Source: JAXLVB01 sp046329195
Lineage (GTDB): Bacteria; Bacteroidota; Bacteroidia; Cytophagales; Spirosomataceae
Direction: 5' to 3'
Assembly: GCA_046329195.1 (NCBI GenBank)
Contig: JAXLVB010000002.1
Coordinates: forward strand, 372,001 to 436,000
DNA length: 64,000 nt
Shown: positions 1-8,524 of the stretch, piece by piece
How positions within the stretch are numbered: the stretch's first letter is position 1
How the letters are laid out: each line of letters opens with the position of its first letter
Notes under the pieces: generated by a model
Told to the model about the DNA's origin: nothing
Databases searched by the model: none
What the model saw: the letters and a program-made list of their open reading frames with translations, nothing else
Translations under genes and position numbers: made by a program

Positions 1-165
1 ATGGCTACCATGCCTCAGCACCCGTACCCGATAAGCCAACACATTAGGAGGATTCATTATTGGCTATCCGATAGTCGGTAGCGAGTCAGTGGTTAAGTAG
101 ATATAAAACCTGTTTAAATTTTCGGATAGCATCTTTATCTTGTTAGATGCTCTGTAAGAATAAGA

Positions 166-198
166 AGACGTTCCACTTTTTTAAAAAGTGGAACGTCT
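166..198. terminator. Perfect 16-bp hairpin, terminator-like
   Basis: Arms 166-181 and 183-198 are exact reverse complements around one central base, with runs of T and A at the tip. It could end transcription coming from the left of the window on either strand. The T-tract lies inside the stem instead of after it, so efficiency is uncertain. Confidence 0.5.
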
Positions 199-293
199 AA
201 CCGACACAAAATAAGGTAAAACGGGGTGCCGCCCAGCGATGTGTCGCCCAATAGACTTTTAAGTTAAAAGCTTAAACAGCTTCATAACAAACC

Positions 294-322
294 CCGCAAG
301 GTATCCACTCAAAACCTTGCGG
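294..322 (-). terminator. Hairpin downstream of acetoacetyl-CoA synthetase (CCGCAAGGT family)
   Basis: Arms 294-302 and 314-322 form a 9-bp stem (CCGCAAGGT / ACCTTGCGG). It lies 9 bases past the stop of the minus-strand gene at 331, and on the minus strand is followed by GGTTTGTT. The same arm sequence recurs in hairpins at 15202-15246 and 58193-58221, each time just after a minus-strand gene. Confidence 0.6.
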
Positions 323-330
323 ATTTTGTT

Positions 331-2274
331 TTAAAAGCCTTTTGCAGCCAATTCTTCAAAAAAACGCATGGCTTCGGGGTTACGCATGGCACCTGAGTTA
401 TAGGCTTTGTGGGCAGGTTGGCCTTGCAAGATTTTCTTCACAGGAGTTTCCATTTTCTTGCCCGAGATGGTATAAGGAATAGCCGGAACGGCCACAATGA
501 CATCGGGTACGTGTCGAGGGCTGTAATCGGTACGAAGTTGGGTTTTAATACTTTTTTGGAGCGAGTCGGTCAGGGTACTTCCTTCTTGCAAGACGACAAA
601 AAGCGGCATAAAATCCGTTTTATCCAAATGAATAATGAGGCTGTCTTGCACTTCCGAGATTTTATCAACCGACCTATAAATTTCGGCAGTACCAATCCGA
701 ACGCCTTGGCGGTTGAGCGTTGCATCAGAACGTCCATGAATAATCAGCGAGCCACGATCCGAAATCTCTACAAAATCTCCATGCCGCCAGATACCCGGGT
801 AGGTATCAAAGTAACTGTTCGTATATTTCTGAAAATCAGGGTCATTCCAAAAAAAGACAGGCATCGAAGGCATGGGTTCAGTCACCACCATTTCGCCTAC
901 TTCGTTATAAATAGGCTGTCCGTTGTCGTCAAAGGCTTCCATTTTGCAGCCCAAGCAACGGCATTGAATTTCGCTCTCCACTACAGGCAATAGCGGATTA
1001 CCGCCTACCCATGCCGTGCAGATGTCGGTGCCACCACTGATAGAGCACAGCCAAACGTCTGATTTAACATGCTGATAAATCCAGTCGAAACCTTCAGGAG
1101 GGAGTGGCGAACCAGTTGAGCCAATACTGCGGAGTTTGGGCAGCACTGGTGGCTGATAATTGGCTTTGAGGCAAGACATAATGAAGGGGGCCGAGGTGCC
1201 AAAATGCTCGATTTCGGCATCCACCGACAAGTTCCAGAGCACATCCAAGTCAGGATAACCCGGAGAGCCATCGTACAACACGGCGGTGGCTCCAGCCAGC
1301 AGTGTGGCGTTGAGGAAGTTCCACATCATCCAGCCGGTGGTAGTGTACCAAAAGAACTTTTCGCCTGCTTTTACATCGTTATGGAAGGCCAAGTATTTCA
1401 GATGCTCTAACAACACGCCACCCTGCGAGTGCGTGATGGCTTTGGGGGCTCCTGTAGTACCCGAAGAATACAACACCCAGATGGGGTGGTTGAAGTCAAC
1501 GGGTTCAAAATCAAGTGTTTGATATGGTGTACTGATTACCTCTTCCCACAAGACACAAGGAAAGGTATAGCCACTGGCCACACCGTTGAGGTACGGAATC
1601 AAGATGATACGCTCCAGTGAGGGAATACTTTTTTTGAGTTCGGCTAGTACTTCGCTTTTGTCAAATTTTTTGCCACCATATTGGTATCCATCTACGGCAA
1701 TGAGCACCTTGGGTTCGATTTGGGCAAAACGCTCAATCACACTGCTGGTCCCGAAGTCGGGCGAGGCACTCGACCAAATGGCTCCAATAGACAGCGTGGC
1801 CAAGAGCGAAACTGTTGCTTCGGGAATCGTAGGCAAGTAGCCCACTACTCGGTCGCCTTTTTTGACCCCGATTCGGCGCAAATAGTAAGCCAATGAAGCG
1901 GTGTGTTGTTGAAGCTGTTGCCACGAAATAGCTGTTAATGGCTGCCGTTCGGATTGAAACAACAGCGCTGGTCGTTGGTCGGTATATTGACTAAAAACGT
2001 ACTCGGCATAATTGAGCGTGGCACCTTCAAACCATCGTACTCGTGGCATAACTCCTTGACTTACCTGTTGATAGGGGCTATGAAGCTGGACGTTGAAGTA
2101 CTCCAATAAACTTGCCCAAAAGTCATCAACGTAGGTGACAGACCACTGCCAAAGGGCATCATACGAATCAAAATGAAGGTCATATTGCTCGGCAAGCCAT
2201 TGCTGATATGCGTTGAGATTCGAGTGTTGAATCGTACTATCGGTAGGTTGCCAGAGTATCTTGGGTGAATGCAT
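331..2274 (-). CDS. Acetoacetate--CoA ligase (acetoacetyl-CoA synthetase)
   Basis: ANL-superfamily adenylating enzyme that activates acetoacetate with ATP and CoA in the cytoplasm, feeding ketone bodies or PHB breakdown products into acetyl-CoA. Visible are the P-loop-like A3 motif YSSGTTGAPKAI, the family-specific WMMWN and YDGSPGYPD stretches that separate it from acetyl-CoA synthetase, GRSDATLNRQGVRIGTAEIY, and the C-terminal SGKKMETPVKK with the catalytic lysine. With the ATG at 2274 (MHSPKILWQ) it is 647 residues, the family's usual length. The frame runs on upstream to a TTG at 2382, but that extension crosses two hairpins (2318-2376), so it is rejected. It lies downstream of the AAA ATPase on the same strand, but hairpins separate them, so it is probably its own unit. 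Confidence 0.9.
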   Translation of the reverse strand: MHSPKILWQPTDSTIQHSNLNAYQQWLAEQYDLHFDSYDALWQWSVTYVDDFWASLLEYFNVQLHSPYQQVSQGVMPRVRWFEGATLNYAEYVFSQYTDQRPALLFQSERQPLTAISWQQLQQHTASLAYYLRRIGVKKGDRVVGYLPTIPEATVSLLATLSIGAIWSSASPDFGTSSVIERFAQIEPKVLIAVDGYQYGGKKFDKSEVLAELKKSIPSLERIILIPYLNGVASGYTFPCVLWEEVISTPYQTLDFEPVDFNHPIWVLYSSGTTGAPKAITHSQGGVLLEHLKYLAFHNDVKAGEKFFWYTTTGWMMWNFLNATLLAGATAVLYDGSPGYPDLDVLWNLSVDAEIEHFGTSAPFIMSCLKANYQPPVLPKLRSIGSTGSPLPPEGFDWIYQHVKSDVWLCSISGGTDICTAWVGGNPLLPVVESEIQCRCLGCKMEAFDDNGQPIYNEVGEMVVTEPMPSMPVFFWNDPDFQKYTNSYFDTYPGIWRHGDFVEISDRGSLIIHGRSDATLNRQGVRIGTAEIYRSVDKISEVQDSLIIHLDKTDFMPLFVVLQEGSTLTDSLQKSIKTQLRTDYSPRHVPDVIVAVPAIPYTISGKKMETPVKKILQGQPAHKAYNSGAMRNPEAMRFFEELAAKGF

Positions 2275-2317
2275 ACAAAACGAAATTATTTCATGGTGTA
2301 AATAGTTCGTTGCAAAA

Positions 2318-2376
2318 GTGGCTTGTCGGGGGACAAGCCACGGAAAACCACCTTGGTCTGTCCCCTGACAGACCAA
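2318..2376 (-). terminator. Two consecutive 10-bp hairpins between AAA ATPase and CoA ligase
   Basis: Stem 1 pairs 2318-2327 with 2332-2341 around a GGGG loop. Stem 2 pairs 2353-2362 with 2367-2376 around a CCCT loop. Read on the minus strand, the promoter-distal hairpin is followed by TTTTG. They lie 28 bases after the stop of the AAA gene and are probably its terminator. The two loops could also pair with each other (G-rich with C-rich). Confidence 0.6.
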
Positions 2377-2403
2377 AAGCAACGGATTTTTTTACAGTAT
2401 CTA

Positions 2404-5025
2404 TTATTTCCCTCCAATTCTGAAACCAATTCCTGTCTGACTGCTTGGCGCATCGTCAATCTTGAACTCCTGCACATCGGCCAAGGTGAGGGTTTGGAGC
2501 ATGGTTTGGGTGCGTTCGTGTTTAGGAATCTCAGCCAAACGGAGGTTCTGATTATTGATGGCTTCGCTGATGATTTTGCGAACAGCTCTACCGTTACCAA
2601 AGAACCGATCTTTAGACCCATGCAGCGATTCTAAATAACTACGCAAGTGAGAGGCTGCTTCGGCGTCGGGGGTGATGCCGTCGTTTCGAAGCATCGAGAG
2701 GGCTATTTCAAACAGCTCTACGGGCGAATAATCCTCGAAGGTCATTTCTCGGTCGAAACGAGAACTCAGGCCCGGGTTCATTTCCAAGAACTTTTTCATT
2801 TTGTCGGTATAACCTGCCACTACCACCACAAACTGTCCTCGACGATCTTCCATTTGTTTGAGCAGTGTTTCGACAGCCTCTTGGCCGAAGTCGTTTTCGC
2901 CTCCTTGCGAGAGTGCATAGGCTTCGTCAATAAAAAGCACTCCCCCTAGGGCTTTGTTGATGACTTGTTGGGTTTTAGTAGCCGTTTGGCCAATGTATCC
3001 AGCCACCAACCCTTGGCGGTCAGTTTCTATTAAATGCCCCCTTTCTAAAATACCTAAGCCCTTGAGAATCTGGGCGAAAATTCGTGCAACGGTAGTTTTT
3101 CCTGTACCCGGATTTCCCGAAAATACAGTGTGTAACGAGAATTTGCCTAGAACATCTTTCCCTGATTCTCGATAAAACCGAACGAGTTTTACCAATTCCA
3201 TCACCTCTGACTTGACCAAACCCAAACCAATCAAATGGTTGAGGTCGTCCATCGCCAATTGCAATAATGGTTCGTCAATCTGAATATCAGGTAAAGAACT
3301 TGTACTGGTTTTGAAAATGGTCTTCACATCGGCCAGCTCAATGGTTTTGAGGGCATCTGCACCCAACTGCTTGAGGTCTTTGCCTGAGCGCATGAGACGA
3401 AGGCCGAGGTTCATCTTGGCTTCGTCCACCCAGCCTGCTATGAGGCGAGCGTTCCCAAAGCTTTCGTCACGGGTACGGTAGGCTTCTGTGATGCGGCCAT
3501 ACAAGAAATGACGAGCTTCGTCGGTAAAGGCTACATTTTTTTGAGTAGCCTTATAATCAAGGATTTGTAAGAGTTCTTGCGGCAAATAATCGGCAAAATG
3601 GAAGAACAGATTAAACCGTGACCGAAGCCCAGGGTTGGCCTCTAAGAAGGTATTCATAGGGTCGGGGTAACCCGCCACTACTACGGCCAAGTCACCTTTA
3701 CCATCAGACATTTCTTTGATGAGTACTTCAATTACTTCTAAACCAAAGTCTTTGCCGTCTTCTTTACTACGAGCTAAGGCATAGGCTTCGTCAATAAACA
3801 AGACTCCCCCACGGGCTTTTTCGAGCAGTGCTTTTACTTTGGGGGCGGTTTGGCCGATAAATTCTGCTACCAAATCGGCTCGGCCTACTTCGAGCACGTG
3901 GCCTTTGGAGAGCAGCCCCAAGGCTTTATAAATCTTACCGAGCATTTGGGCTACGGTGGTTTTACCAGTACCTGGATTCCCCGTAAACACCGTGTGGATA
4001 TTAATCTTGGTAGGTTCTTCGATGCCTTGTTCGGCACGATACTGCATAAACTTCACATAGTCGGTAAAGTCTCTGAGTTTTTGTTTGACCTCGTTCAGGC
4101 CAATCATCGTGTCGAGTTCTTGGAGCAGCTCTTCGATGTTTTTTTCTTGGATGGCATCGGTTTTAGCAGGAGGCATTTGTTGGGCAAATACGCCGTCTGA
4201 TGCCAACATCTGAGAGGTACCTTCTACCCATTCTTCATCTACCGAGAAGGGGACTACCCCTACTAAAGTATCCATAAATACCACTTCCATGCGGTATTTG
4301 TCATTAAACCAAGTGCCGGGGTTGTCGTGCCCCCAGCCCGACGTAATAGTGACTTGGGATTGGTTATTGACCAGTACTTTCTCGACCATCTGGCATTTTT
4401 GTTGGCCAGCATCGTTGTAAATGTTAAAAAACACCTCACAAAACCACGCTTGCGCCTGCTTATTGATGAGGTTGAGTTCAGCGTATAAATATTTGGTTTC
4501 TTTGCCCTTAAACTGGGTCACATAGTGGCGTAGGTCTTTGCTGACGCCATCGTAACCCCCTTCATAAAACTTGATGGATTCTACATCAAAATACGGATTA
4601 CTCACCGAGGTCACTTCGCCACCGCTTTCGACATGAAAGCGCAGCGTGCCTACCAGTTCATCGTCTATAAAGGTTTCCCAGTCATAATCGCCCCGTTTCC
4701 AAAAAGCTCCTGGTTTATCCATACCCCAACTGTTGCGGGCATACACAATGTTCAAGTCTTTGGTGACTTTGATGGTTTCATCGAGTTTACAAAGCTCGGC
4801 TTCACGGGTATTGTCTGACCGCACTTTGTATGCCTTGTGCGTGACTTTGGCCGTCCAATCCTCTTCATCAAAGAGTTTGTTGTAAAACGTTAGCTCGCAG
4901 TAGATGTACGCCGTTTTGGACTCTTCAAATACTCGTTTGTAGTTGCGAGTGGCACCAATAAAACTTTCGGTCGTGGCATAAGCCTTAATCTCCTTGAATT
5001 TGTATTTTTTGTCTCCAGGATTCAT
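2404..5025 (-). CDS. Tandem CbbX/SpoVK-type AAA+ ATPase with duplicated N-terminal domain
   Basis: An 873-residue cytoplasmic protein. Two AAA+ modules of the CbbX/SpoVK class follow each other: Walker A GNPGTGKT at residues 349-356 and 637-644, Walker B VLFIDEAYAL around 408-417 and 696-705, each with a VVVAGY sensor strand and a downstream R-rich finger (NPGLRSRF / NPGLSSRF). The first 270 residues hold a different domain, also duplicated: WGMDKPG...DELVGTLRFHV (about 100-132) aligns with WGHDNPG...DTLVGVVPFSV (about 231-262). CbbX relatives remodel protein complexes using ATP; the partner here is unknown. ESX EccA and SpoVK share the ATPase class, but no such system is nearby. No operon partner: hairpins follow it and a 201-base gap precedes it. 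Confidence 0.85.
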   Translation of the reverse strand: MNPGDKKYKFKEIKAYATTESFIGATRNYKRVFEESKTAYIYCELTFYNKLFDEEDWTAKVTHKAYKVRSDNTREAELCKLDETIKVTKDLNIVYARNSWGMDKPGAFWKRGDYDWETFIDDELVGTLRFHVESGGEVTSVSNPYFDVESIKFYEGGYDGVSKDLRHYVTQFKGKETKYLYAELNLINKQAQAWFCEVFFNIYNDAGQQKCQMVEKVLVNNQSQVTITSGWGHDNPGTWFNDKYRMEVVFMDTLVGVVPFSVDEEWVEGTSQMLASDGVFAQQMPPAKTDAIQEKNIEELLQELDTMIGLNEVKQKLRDFTDYVKFMQYRAEQGIEEPTKINIHTVFTGNPGTGKTTVAQMLGKIYKALGLLSKGHVLEVGRADLVAEFIGQTAPKVKALLEKARGGVLFIDEAYALARSKEDGKDFGLEVIEVLIKEMSDGKGDLAVVVAGYPDPMNTFLEANPGLRSRFNLFFHFADYLPQELLQILDYKATQKNVAFTDEARHFLYGRITEAYRTRDESFGNARLIAGWVDEAKMNLGLRLMRSGKDLKQLGADALKTIELADVKTIFKTSTSSLPDIQIDEPLLQLAMDDLNHLIGLGLVKSEVMELVKLVRFYRESGKDVLGKFSLHTVFSGNPGTGKTTVARIFAQILKGLGILERGHLIETDRQGLVAGYIGQTATKTQQVINKALGGVLFIDEAYALSQGGENDFGQEAVETLLKQMEDRRGQFVVVVAGYTDKMKKFLEMNPGLSSRFDREMTFEDYSPVELFEIALSMLRNDGITPDAEAASHLRSYLESLHGSKDRFFGNGRAVRKIISEAINNQNLRLAEIPKHERTQTMLQTLTLADVQEFKIDDAPSSQTGIGFRIGGK

Positions 5026-5226
5026 TCGATTGTGGTAAAAACAAGACAGTATTTAATCGTGGTCTTTCGTTTGGATAACGAAATAACCGCTGTAAATTAT
5101 GATTTTTAAGCGATAAACTTACGCAAAAAGCAAAGGATTTCGTAAGCGGTGGTCAAACATTTGGCACAGAATTGAAGTTGATTTGGAAAAACCTTGCACA
5201 AAGCTGGAAAACAGCACTAAAATTTT

Positions 5227-6528
5227 ATGCGAATAAGCCTTTTTTGGTTTCGGAGAGATTTACGACTTCACGACAACGCAGGCCTATATCATGCCTTACG
5301 AAGCGGCCACCCTGTTATACCCCTTTTTATTTTTGACAAAACGATTTTGGACCAACTCGATGACAAAAGTGACCGTCGGGTGGCGTTTATTTACCAAACG
5401 CTTTTGGGGTTGCAAGAGCAACTTAATGGTTTGGGAAGCAGCCTGTTGGTGCGCTATGGTACGCCCCAACAAGTATGGCAGCAACTAACTCAAGACTTTG
5501 ATATTGCCGAAGTTTATACTAATCATGATTATGAACCCTATGCCATTGACCGTGACGATACTATCGGCAAGATGCTCAATAGCGCTGGAGTACCGTTTTA
5601 TACCTATAAAGACCAATGTATTTTTGAAAAATCGGAGGTGTTGAGTGGGGCTGGTACACCTTATACGGTGTTTACTCCTTACAGCCGCAAATGGAAGGAG
5701 ACAGTGAATGCGTTTTATCTCAAATCATACCCAACCGAGGCATATTTTGAACACTTTTACAAAACTCAACCGTTTGAAATTCCTTCTTTAGCAACGATGG
5801 GATTTGTGGCGAATGGAATCTCGTTCCCTGCCTCAAAGGTGAAAGAGACTATCTTGAAACAGTATAAAGAAAAACGAGATATTCCTTCGGTGCGAGGGAC
5901 GTCGAGGTTATCGGTTCATTTGCGTTTTGGCACGATTTCGATTCGGGAATTGGCTCGAAAGGCACAGGACCTAAACGAGAGTTTTCTGAACGAACTGATT
6001 TGGAGAGATTTTTATTTTCAGATTTTATGGCATTTCCCGCACGTAGGTAGGGGAGAGGCATTTCGGAGGGAATACGACCGGATTGAGTGGCGCAACAACC
6101 CAGCCGAGTTTCAGGCTTGGTGCGAAGGGCGCACGGGCTATCCCATCGTAGATGCAGGAATGCGAGAACTGAATACGACAGGCTTCATGCACAATCGGGT
6201 GCGGATGATTGTGGCGAGTTTCTTGACCAAGCACTTGCTGATTGACTGGCGCTGGGGCGAAGCGTATTTTGCTAAAAAATTGTTGGATTTTGATTTATCG
6301 GCCAACAACGGTGGTTGGCAATGGGCCTCGGGAAGTGGCTGCGATGCGGCACCGTATTTTAGGGTGTTTAATCCTACGCTCCAAACCCAAAAATTTGACC
6401 CCCAACTGGCTTATATCAAACAATGGGTGCCCGAACTCAATAGCTTTGACTATCCTCAGCCCATCGTAAACCACGAAATGGCTCGCAAGCGAGTGGTAGA
6501 GGTGTATCAGAAGGCATTAAAACCTTGA
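5227..6528 (+). CDS. phrB: Deoxyribodipyrimidine photo-lyase (class I cryptochrome/photolyase family)
   Basis: Repairs cyclobutane pyrimidine dimers in DNA using blue light and FAD. The N-terminal antenna domain starts with FWFRRDLRLHDN; the FAD-binding helical domain carries ELIWRDFYFQILWHFP, GRTGYPIVDAGMREL, TGFMHNRVRMIVASFLTKHL and SANNGGWQWASGSGCDAAPY, all hallmark motifs. It is 433 residues, a little short compared with E. coli PhrB (472) but normal for Bacteroidota enzymes. The ATG at 5227 opens directly into the antenna motif. It converges with the response regulator; only 21 bases separate the two stops. A cryptochrome-like sensory role cannot be excluded from sequence alone. Confidence 0.93.
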   Translation: MRISLFWFRRDLRLHDNAGLYHALRSGHPVIPLFIFDKTILDQLDDKSDRRVAFIYQTLLGLQEQLNGLGSSLLVRYGTPQQVWQQLTQDFDIAEVYTNHDYEPYAIDRDDTIGKMLNSAGVPFYTYKDQCIFEKSEVLSGAGTPYTVFTPYSRKWKETVNAFYLKSYPTEAYFEHFYKTQPFEIPSLATMGFVANGISFPASKVKETILKQYKEKRDIPSVRGTSRLSVHLRFGTISIRELARKAQDLNESFLNELIWRDFYFQILWHFPHVGRGEAFRREYDRIEWRNNPAEFQAWCEGRTGYPIVDAGMRELNTTGFMHNRVRMIVASFLTKHLLIDWRWGEAYFAKKLLDFDLSANNGGWQWASGSGCDAAPYFRVFNPTLQTQKFDPQLAYIKQWVPELNSFDYPQPIVNHEMARKRVVEVYQKALKP

Positions 6529-6549
6529 GGTAACATTGGCCAAATCGTG

Positions 6550-7257
6550 TCACAATCGCTTGAGTACTTCGTCTTTGTAGCTAAGGCCGATTGGAATCAA
6601 TTTCTTGGCGATTTCGAGCTGGTTTCCGTCCACGGCACTAACTTTAGGCAAGGCTGCAATGTATGATTTATGACAGCGCACAAACTGGTCGGCGGGTAGC
6701 AGCGCTTCAAGGTTGCTGAGGCGCTCAAGGGTGATGATGCGCTGACTGGGCGTGTAAATACTCACGTATTCTTTGAGTCCCTCAATGTACAAAATATCGT
6801 CAAATAGCACTTTGACTAGCCGCCCATCGGCTTTTACCATTAAGTAGTTTTTTACCTTTTCGACCGAAGGTTCGTTCGGGGTCTGTGATTTGTTATGATG
6901 TTTGAGTTGCCAAAGCTCATATACTTTGTTGACTGCTTTGATACAACGCTCAAACGTAATCGGCTTTAACAAATAATCAGTTATATCTAACTCATAACCA
7001 GCCAGTGCGTATTCTGAATAGGCTGTGGTCAGCACAATAAAGGGCTTGTACTGAAGCGTTTTGATGAGTTCGATACCTGTCAACTCAGGCATCTGAATAT
7101 CCAGAAATAACAAGTCCACTTCGCCCTTGCTCAGGATCGGAAGCACATCGGTAGCTCGCTGAAAAGCCCCTACTAATTCCAACGACGGAATCTTTTTAAC
7201 ATGTGTAGTCAGCAGTTGGATTGCCAAGTATTCATCGTCCACAATGGCGCATTTCAT
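6550..7257 (-). CDS. LytTR-family response regulator
   Basis: Receiver domain followed by a LytTR DNA-binding domain. From the ATG at 7257 (MKCAIVDDEYLAI) the product is 235 residues. The acidic pair is in VDDE near the start, the phosphoacceptor is D53 in LLFLDIQMPE, the conserved T is in VLTTAYSEYAL and the K in YLLKPI. The LytTR part (from about 128) includes DILYIEGLKEYVSIY and FVRCHKSYI, typical of the fold. The frame could start at 7281, overlapping the kinase gene by 14 bases, but the receiver fold begins at the internal ATG. It lies 10 bases after the kinase stop, so the two form one operon. LytTR proteins bind paired direct repeats; such repeats lie at 8306-8433. Confidence 0.9.
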   Translation of the reverse strand: MKCAIVDDEYLAIQLLTTHVKKIPSLELVGAFQRATDVLPILSKGEVDLLFLDIQMPELTGIELIKTLQYKPFIVLTTAYSEYALAGYELDITDYLLKPITFERCIKAVNKVYELWQLKHHNKSQTPNEPSVEKVKNYLMVKADGRLVKVLFDDILYIEGLKEYVSIYTPSQRIITLERLSNLEALLPADQFVRCHKSYIAALPKVSAVDGNQLEIAKKLIPIGLSYKDEVLKRL

Positions 7258-7267
7258 AGGGTAACAA

Positions 7268-8290
7268 TTAAGTAGTGACAAAGAGTTGTAAGCTCACTTC
7301 AAAGGATTTTTCTTGGGCTCGTATGCTCACTTCATGACGCTCTGGATAGAGTAAATCCAGCCGCTGTTGGAGGTTACGTAGCCCCACTCCATGCCGAGTA
7401 TCTTCTACCGTAGGGCGACGGTCAATCGAATTGGCTGCATACAGCAGAATCTGGTTGGCCGAAGCTTCGATTCGTAAGTGAATAAACCCATCGGGGCGAT
7501 CCAAATCGGCATATTTAAAGCAATTTTCGACTAACGAAACAAACAACATAGGTTCAATCGAATGCTCTGCATCGGCTTGAACATCAAAGTGCAAGCGCTG
7601 ATGATTGCCATACTTGAGCCGATACAACGACACATAGTTTTGTAAAAATGCTACCTCTTTACTGAACGGAACTTTGGGGACATCAGCCTCATAAATCAGG
7701 TATCGCATTAATTCAGACAGTTTGGCGATCATGTCGGGGGCTTCGTCCGATTTAAGGAGTGCTAGGGTGTAAATATTGTTGAGGGTATTGAACAAAAAAT
7801 GTGGATTGATTTGGGCTTTCAAGAAATTTAGCTCGGCTTGAAGCTGTTTGTTTTCGGTTTCTTTTTGCTGCTTTTCTAACTGATAACCCAAATCGGCATG
7901 GCGAGCCGTGAAGCTAACCACCGCCATGACGCCGTTAGAAATAAACACAATCCAGGGTAAGACCCGTACCATGCCGGCGTGCATGGGGAAAATACTTGAT
8001 TGAAGAAAATACCGTTCCACAGGTACTCGTATGAGTGTAATGAGTAACACTAACCCGAAACTGAGGGAAAAATAAAGACCAAATCGTTTTTTTTCATAAA
8101 ACTGTGGAGACAGATAATAGTAGTTCAAATAGAATAATGCCATCATCATTGCAACGCTAAATGTACTTTTGGCAAGTCCCAATTTCCAATCGGCTACATT
8201 CACAAAAAAATAAACTGACAGTAAATAAACCACTACCCAGAAGGCAATCTGTAGGACTTTAGGGTCTCTGAATTTGGTATGTTCACTCAT
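7268..8290 (-). CDS. LytS/YehU-type sensor histidine kinase
   Basis: Membrane kinase of the His_kinase (PF06580) class, 340 residues. Four hydrophobic segments (about 15-32, 42-60, 72-90 and 108-128) are followed by a short coiled stretch (QLEKQQKETENKQLQAEL) and the phosphoacceptor motif QINPHFLFNTLNNI with H164. The ATP-binding part includes LVENCFKYA and GVGLRNLQQRL. The class has no separate periplasmic sensor, so the signal is likely felt in the membrane. It is cotranscribed with the response regulator. A TAnnTTTG-type -7 box on the minus strand lies at 8313-8320, 23 bases before the ATG, flanked by repeat elements that suggest autoregulation. Confidence 0.9.
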   Translation of the reverse strand: MSEHTKFRDPKVLQIAFWVVVYLLSVYFFVNVADWKLGLAKSTFSVAMMMALFYLNYYYLSPQFYEKKRFGLYFSLSFGLVLLITLIRVPVERYFLQSSIFPMHAGMVRVLPWIVFISNGVMAVVSFTARHADLGYQLEKQQKETENKQLQAELNFLKAQINPHFLFNTLNNIYTLALLKSDEAPDMIAKLSELMRYLIYEADVPKVPFSKEVAFLQNYVSLYRLKYGNHQRLHFDVQADAEHSIEPMLFVSLVENCFKYADLDRPDGFIHLRIEASANQILLYAANSIDRRPTVEDTRHGVGLRNLQQRLDLLYPERHEVSIRAQEKSFEVSLQLFVTT

Positions 8291-8305
8291 ATTATTAACT
8301 GCTTC

Positions 8306-8433
8306 ATTGGTTCAAAACTAAGTAGTTGTTTGCCTAAAGCCTAACTATTTCAACCAATGGGGGAGATGGTTCAACCAATATGTTGATGTGTTAAATGACT
8401 ATACTCGTTGAGAAAATGGAGTGCTTGGTTGAA
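8306..8433. promoter_or_regulatory. Four TTCAACCAA/TTGGTTGAA elements between kinase and lipoprotein genes
   Basis: Exact direct repeats TTCAACCAAT stand at 8349-8358 and 8370-8379, a start-to-start distance of 21 bp (two helical turns). The inverted form occurs at 8306-8315 (one mismatch) and 8425-8433. LytTR regulators are known to bind two short direct repeats about 21 bp apart with a GTT core, which the complement of this element contains. Relative to the -7 box on the minus strand at 8313-8320 the pair sits where an activator would bind; the 8306-8315 copy overlaps that box. The likely binder is the LytTR protein encoded at 6550-7257. The lipoprotein gene lies on the other side. Confidence 0.55.
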
Positions 8434-8524
8434 AATATTTTCAGGGCGCTGCTAGGGCGGGCATTTTTGTGCTATCAATTCACAAAACAAATCAAAAACC
8501 CGTCACAAACAAGACATGTCAACC

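Larger units (their letters stand above)
1..330. other. Left-edge intergenic stretch, no supported gene
   Basis: No convincing coding region on either strand. A short frame from base 1 stops at about base 81 and resembles no family I know; it could be a random frame. The stretch holds two clear hairpins (166-198 and 294-322, listed separately) and a 9-bp inverted repeat pair at 63-71 and 122-130 whose arms are 50 bases apart. The gene to the left lies outside the window. Confidence 0.5.

Noticed and set aside
1..81. Open frame at the left edge (MATMPQH...)
   Set aside because: Stops after 26 codons and matches nothing recognisable; too short to support.
409..993. A 194-residue plus-strand frame within the CoA ligase gene
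   Set aside because: Antisense to a clear, complete enzyme gene; no recognisable features.
2275..2382. Upstream TTG extension of the CoA ligase
   Set aside because: Crosses one hairpin and into a second, and is not part of the family's N-terminus.
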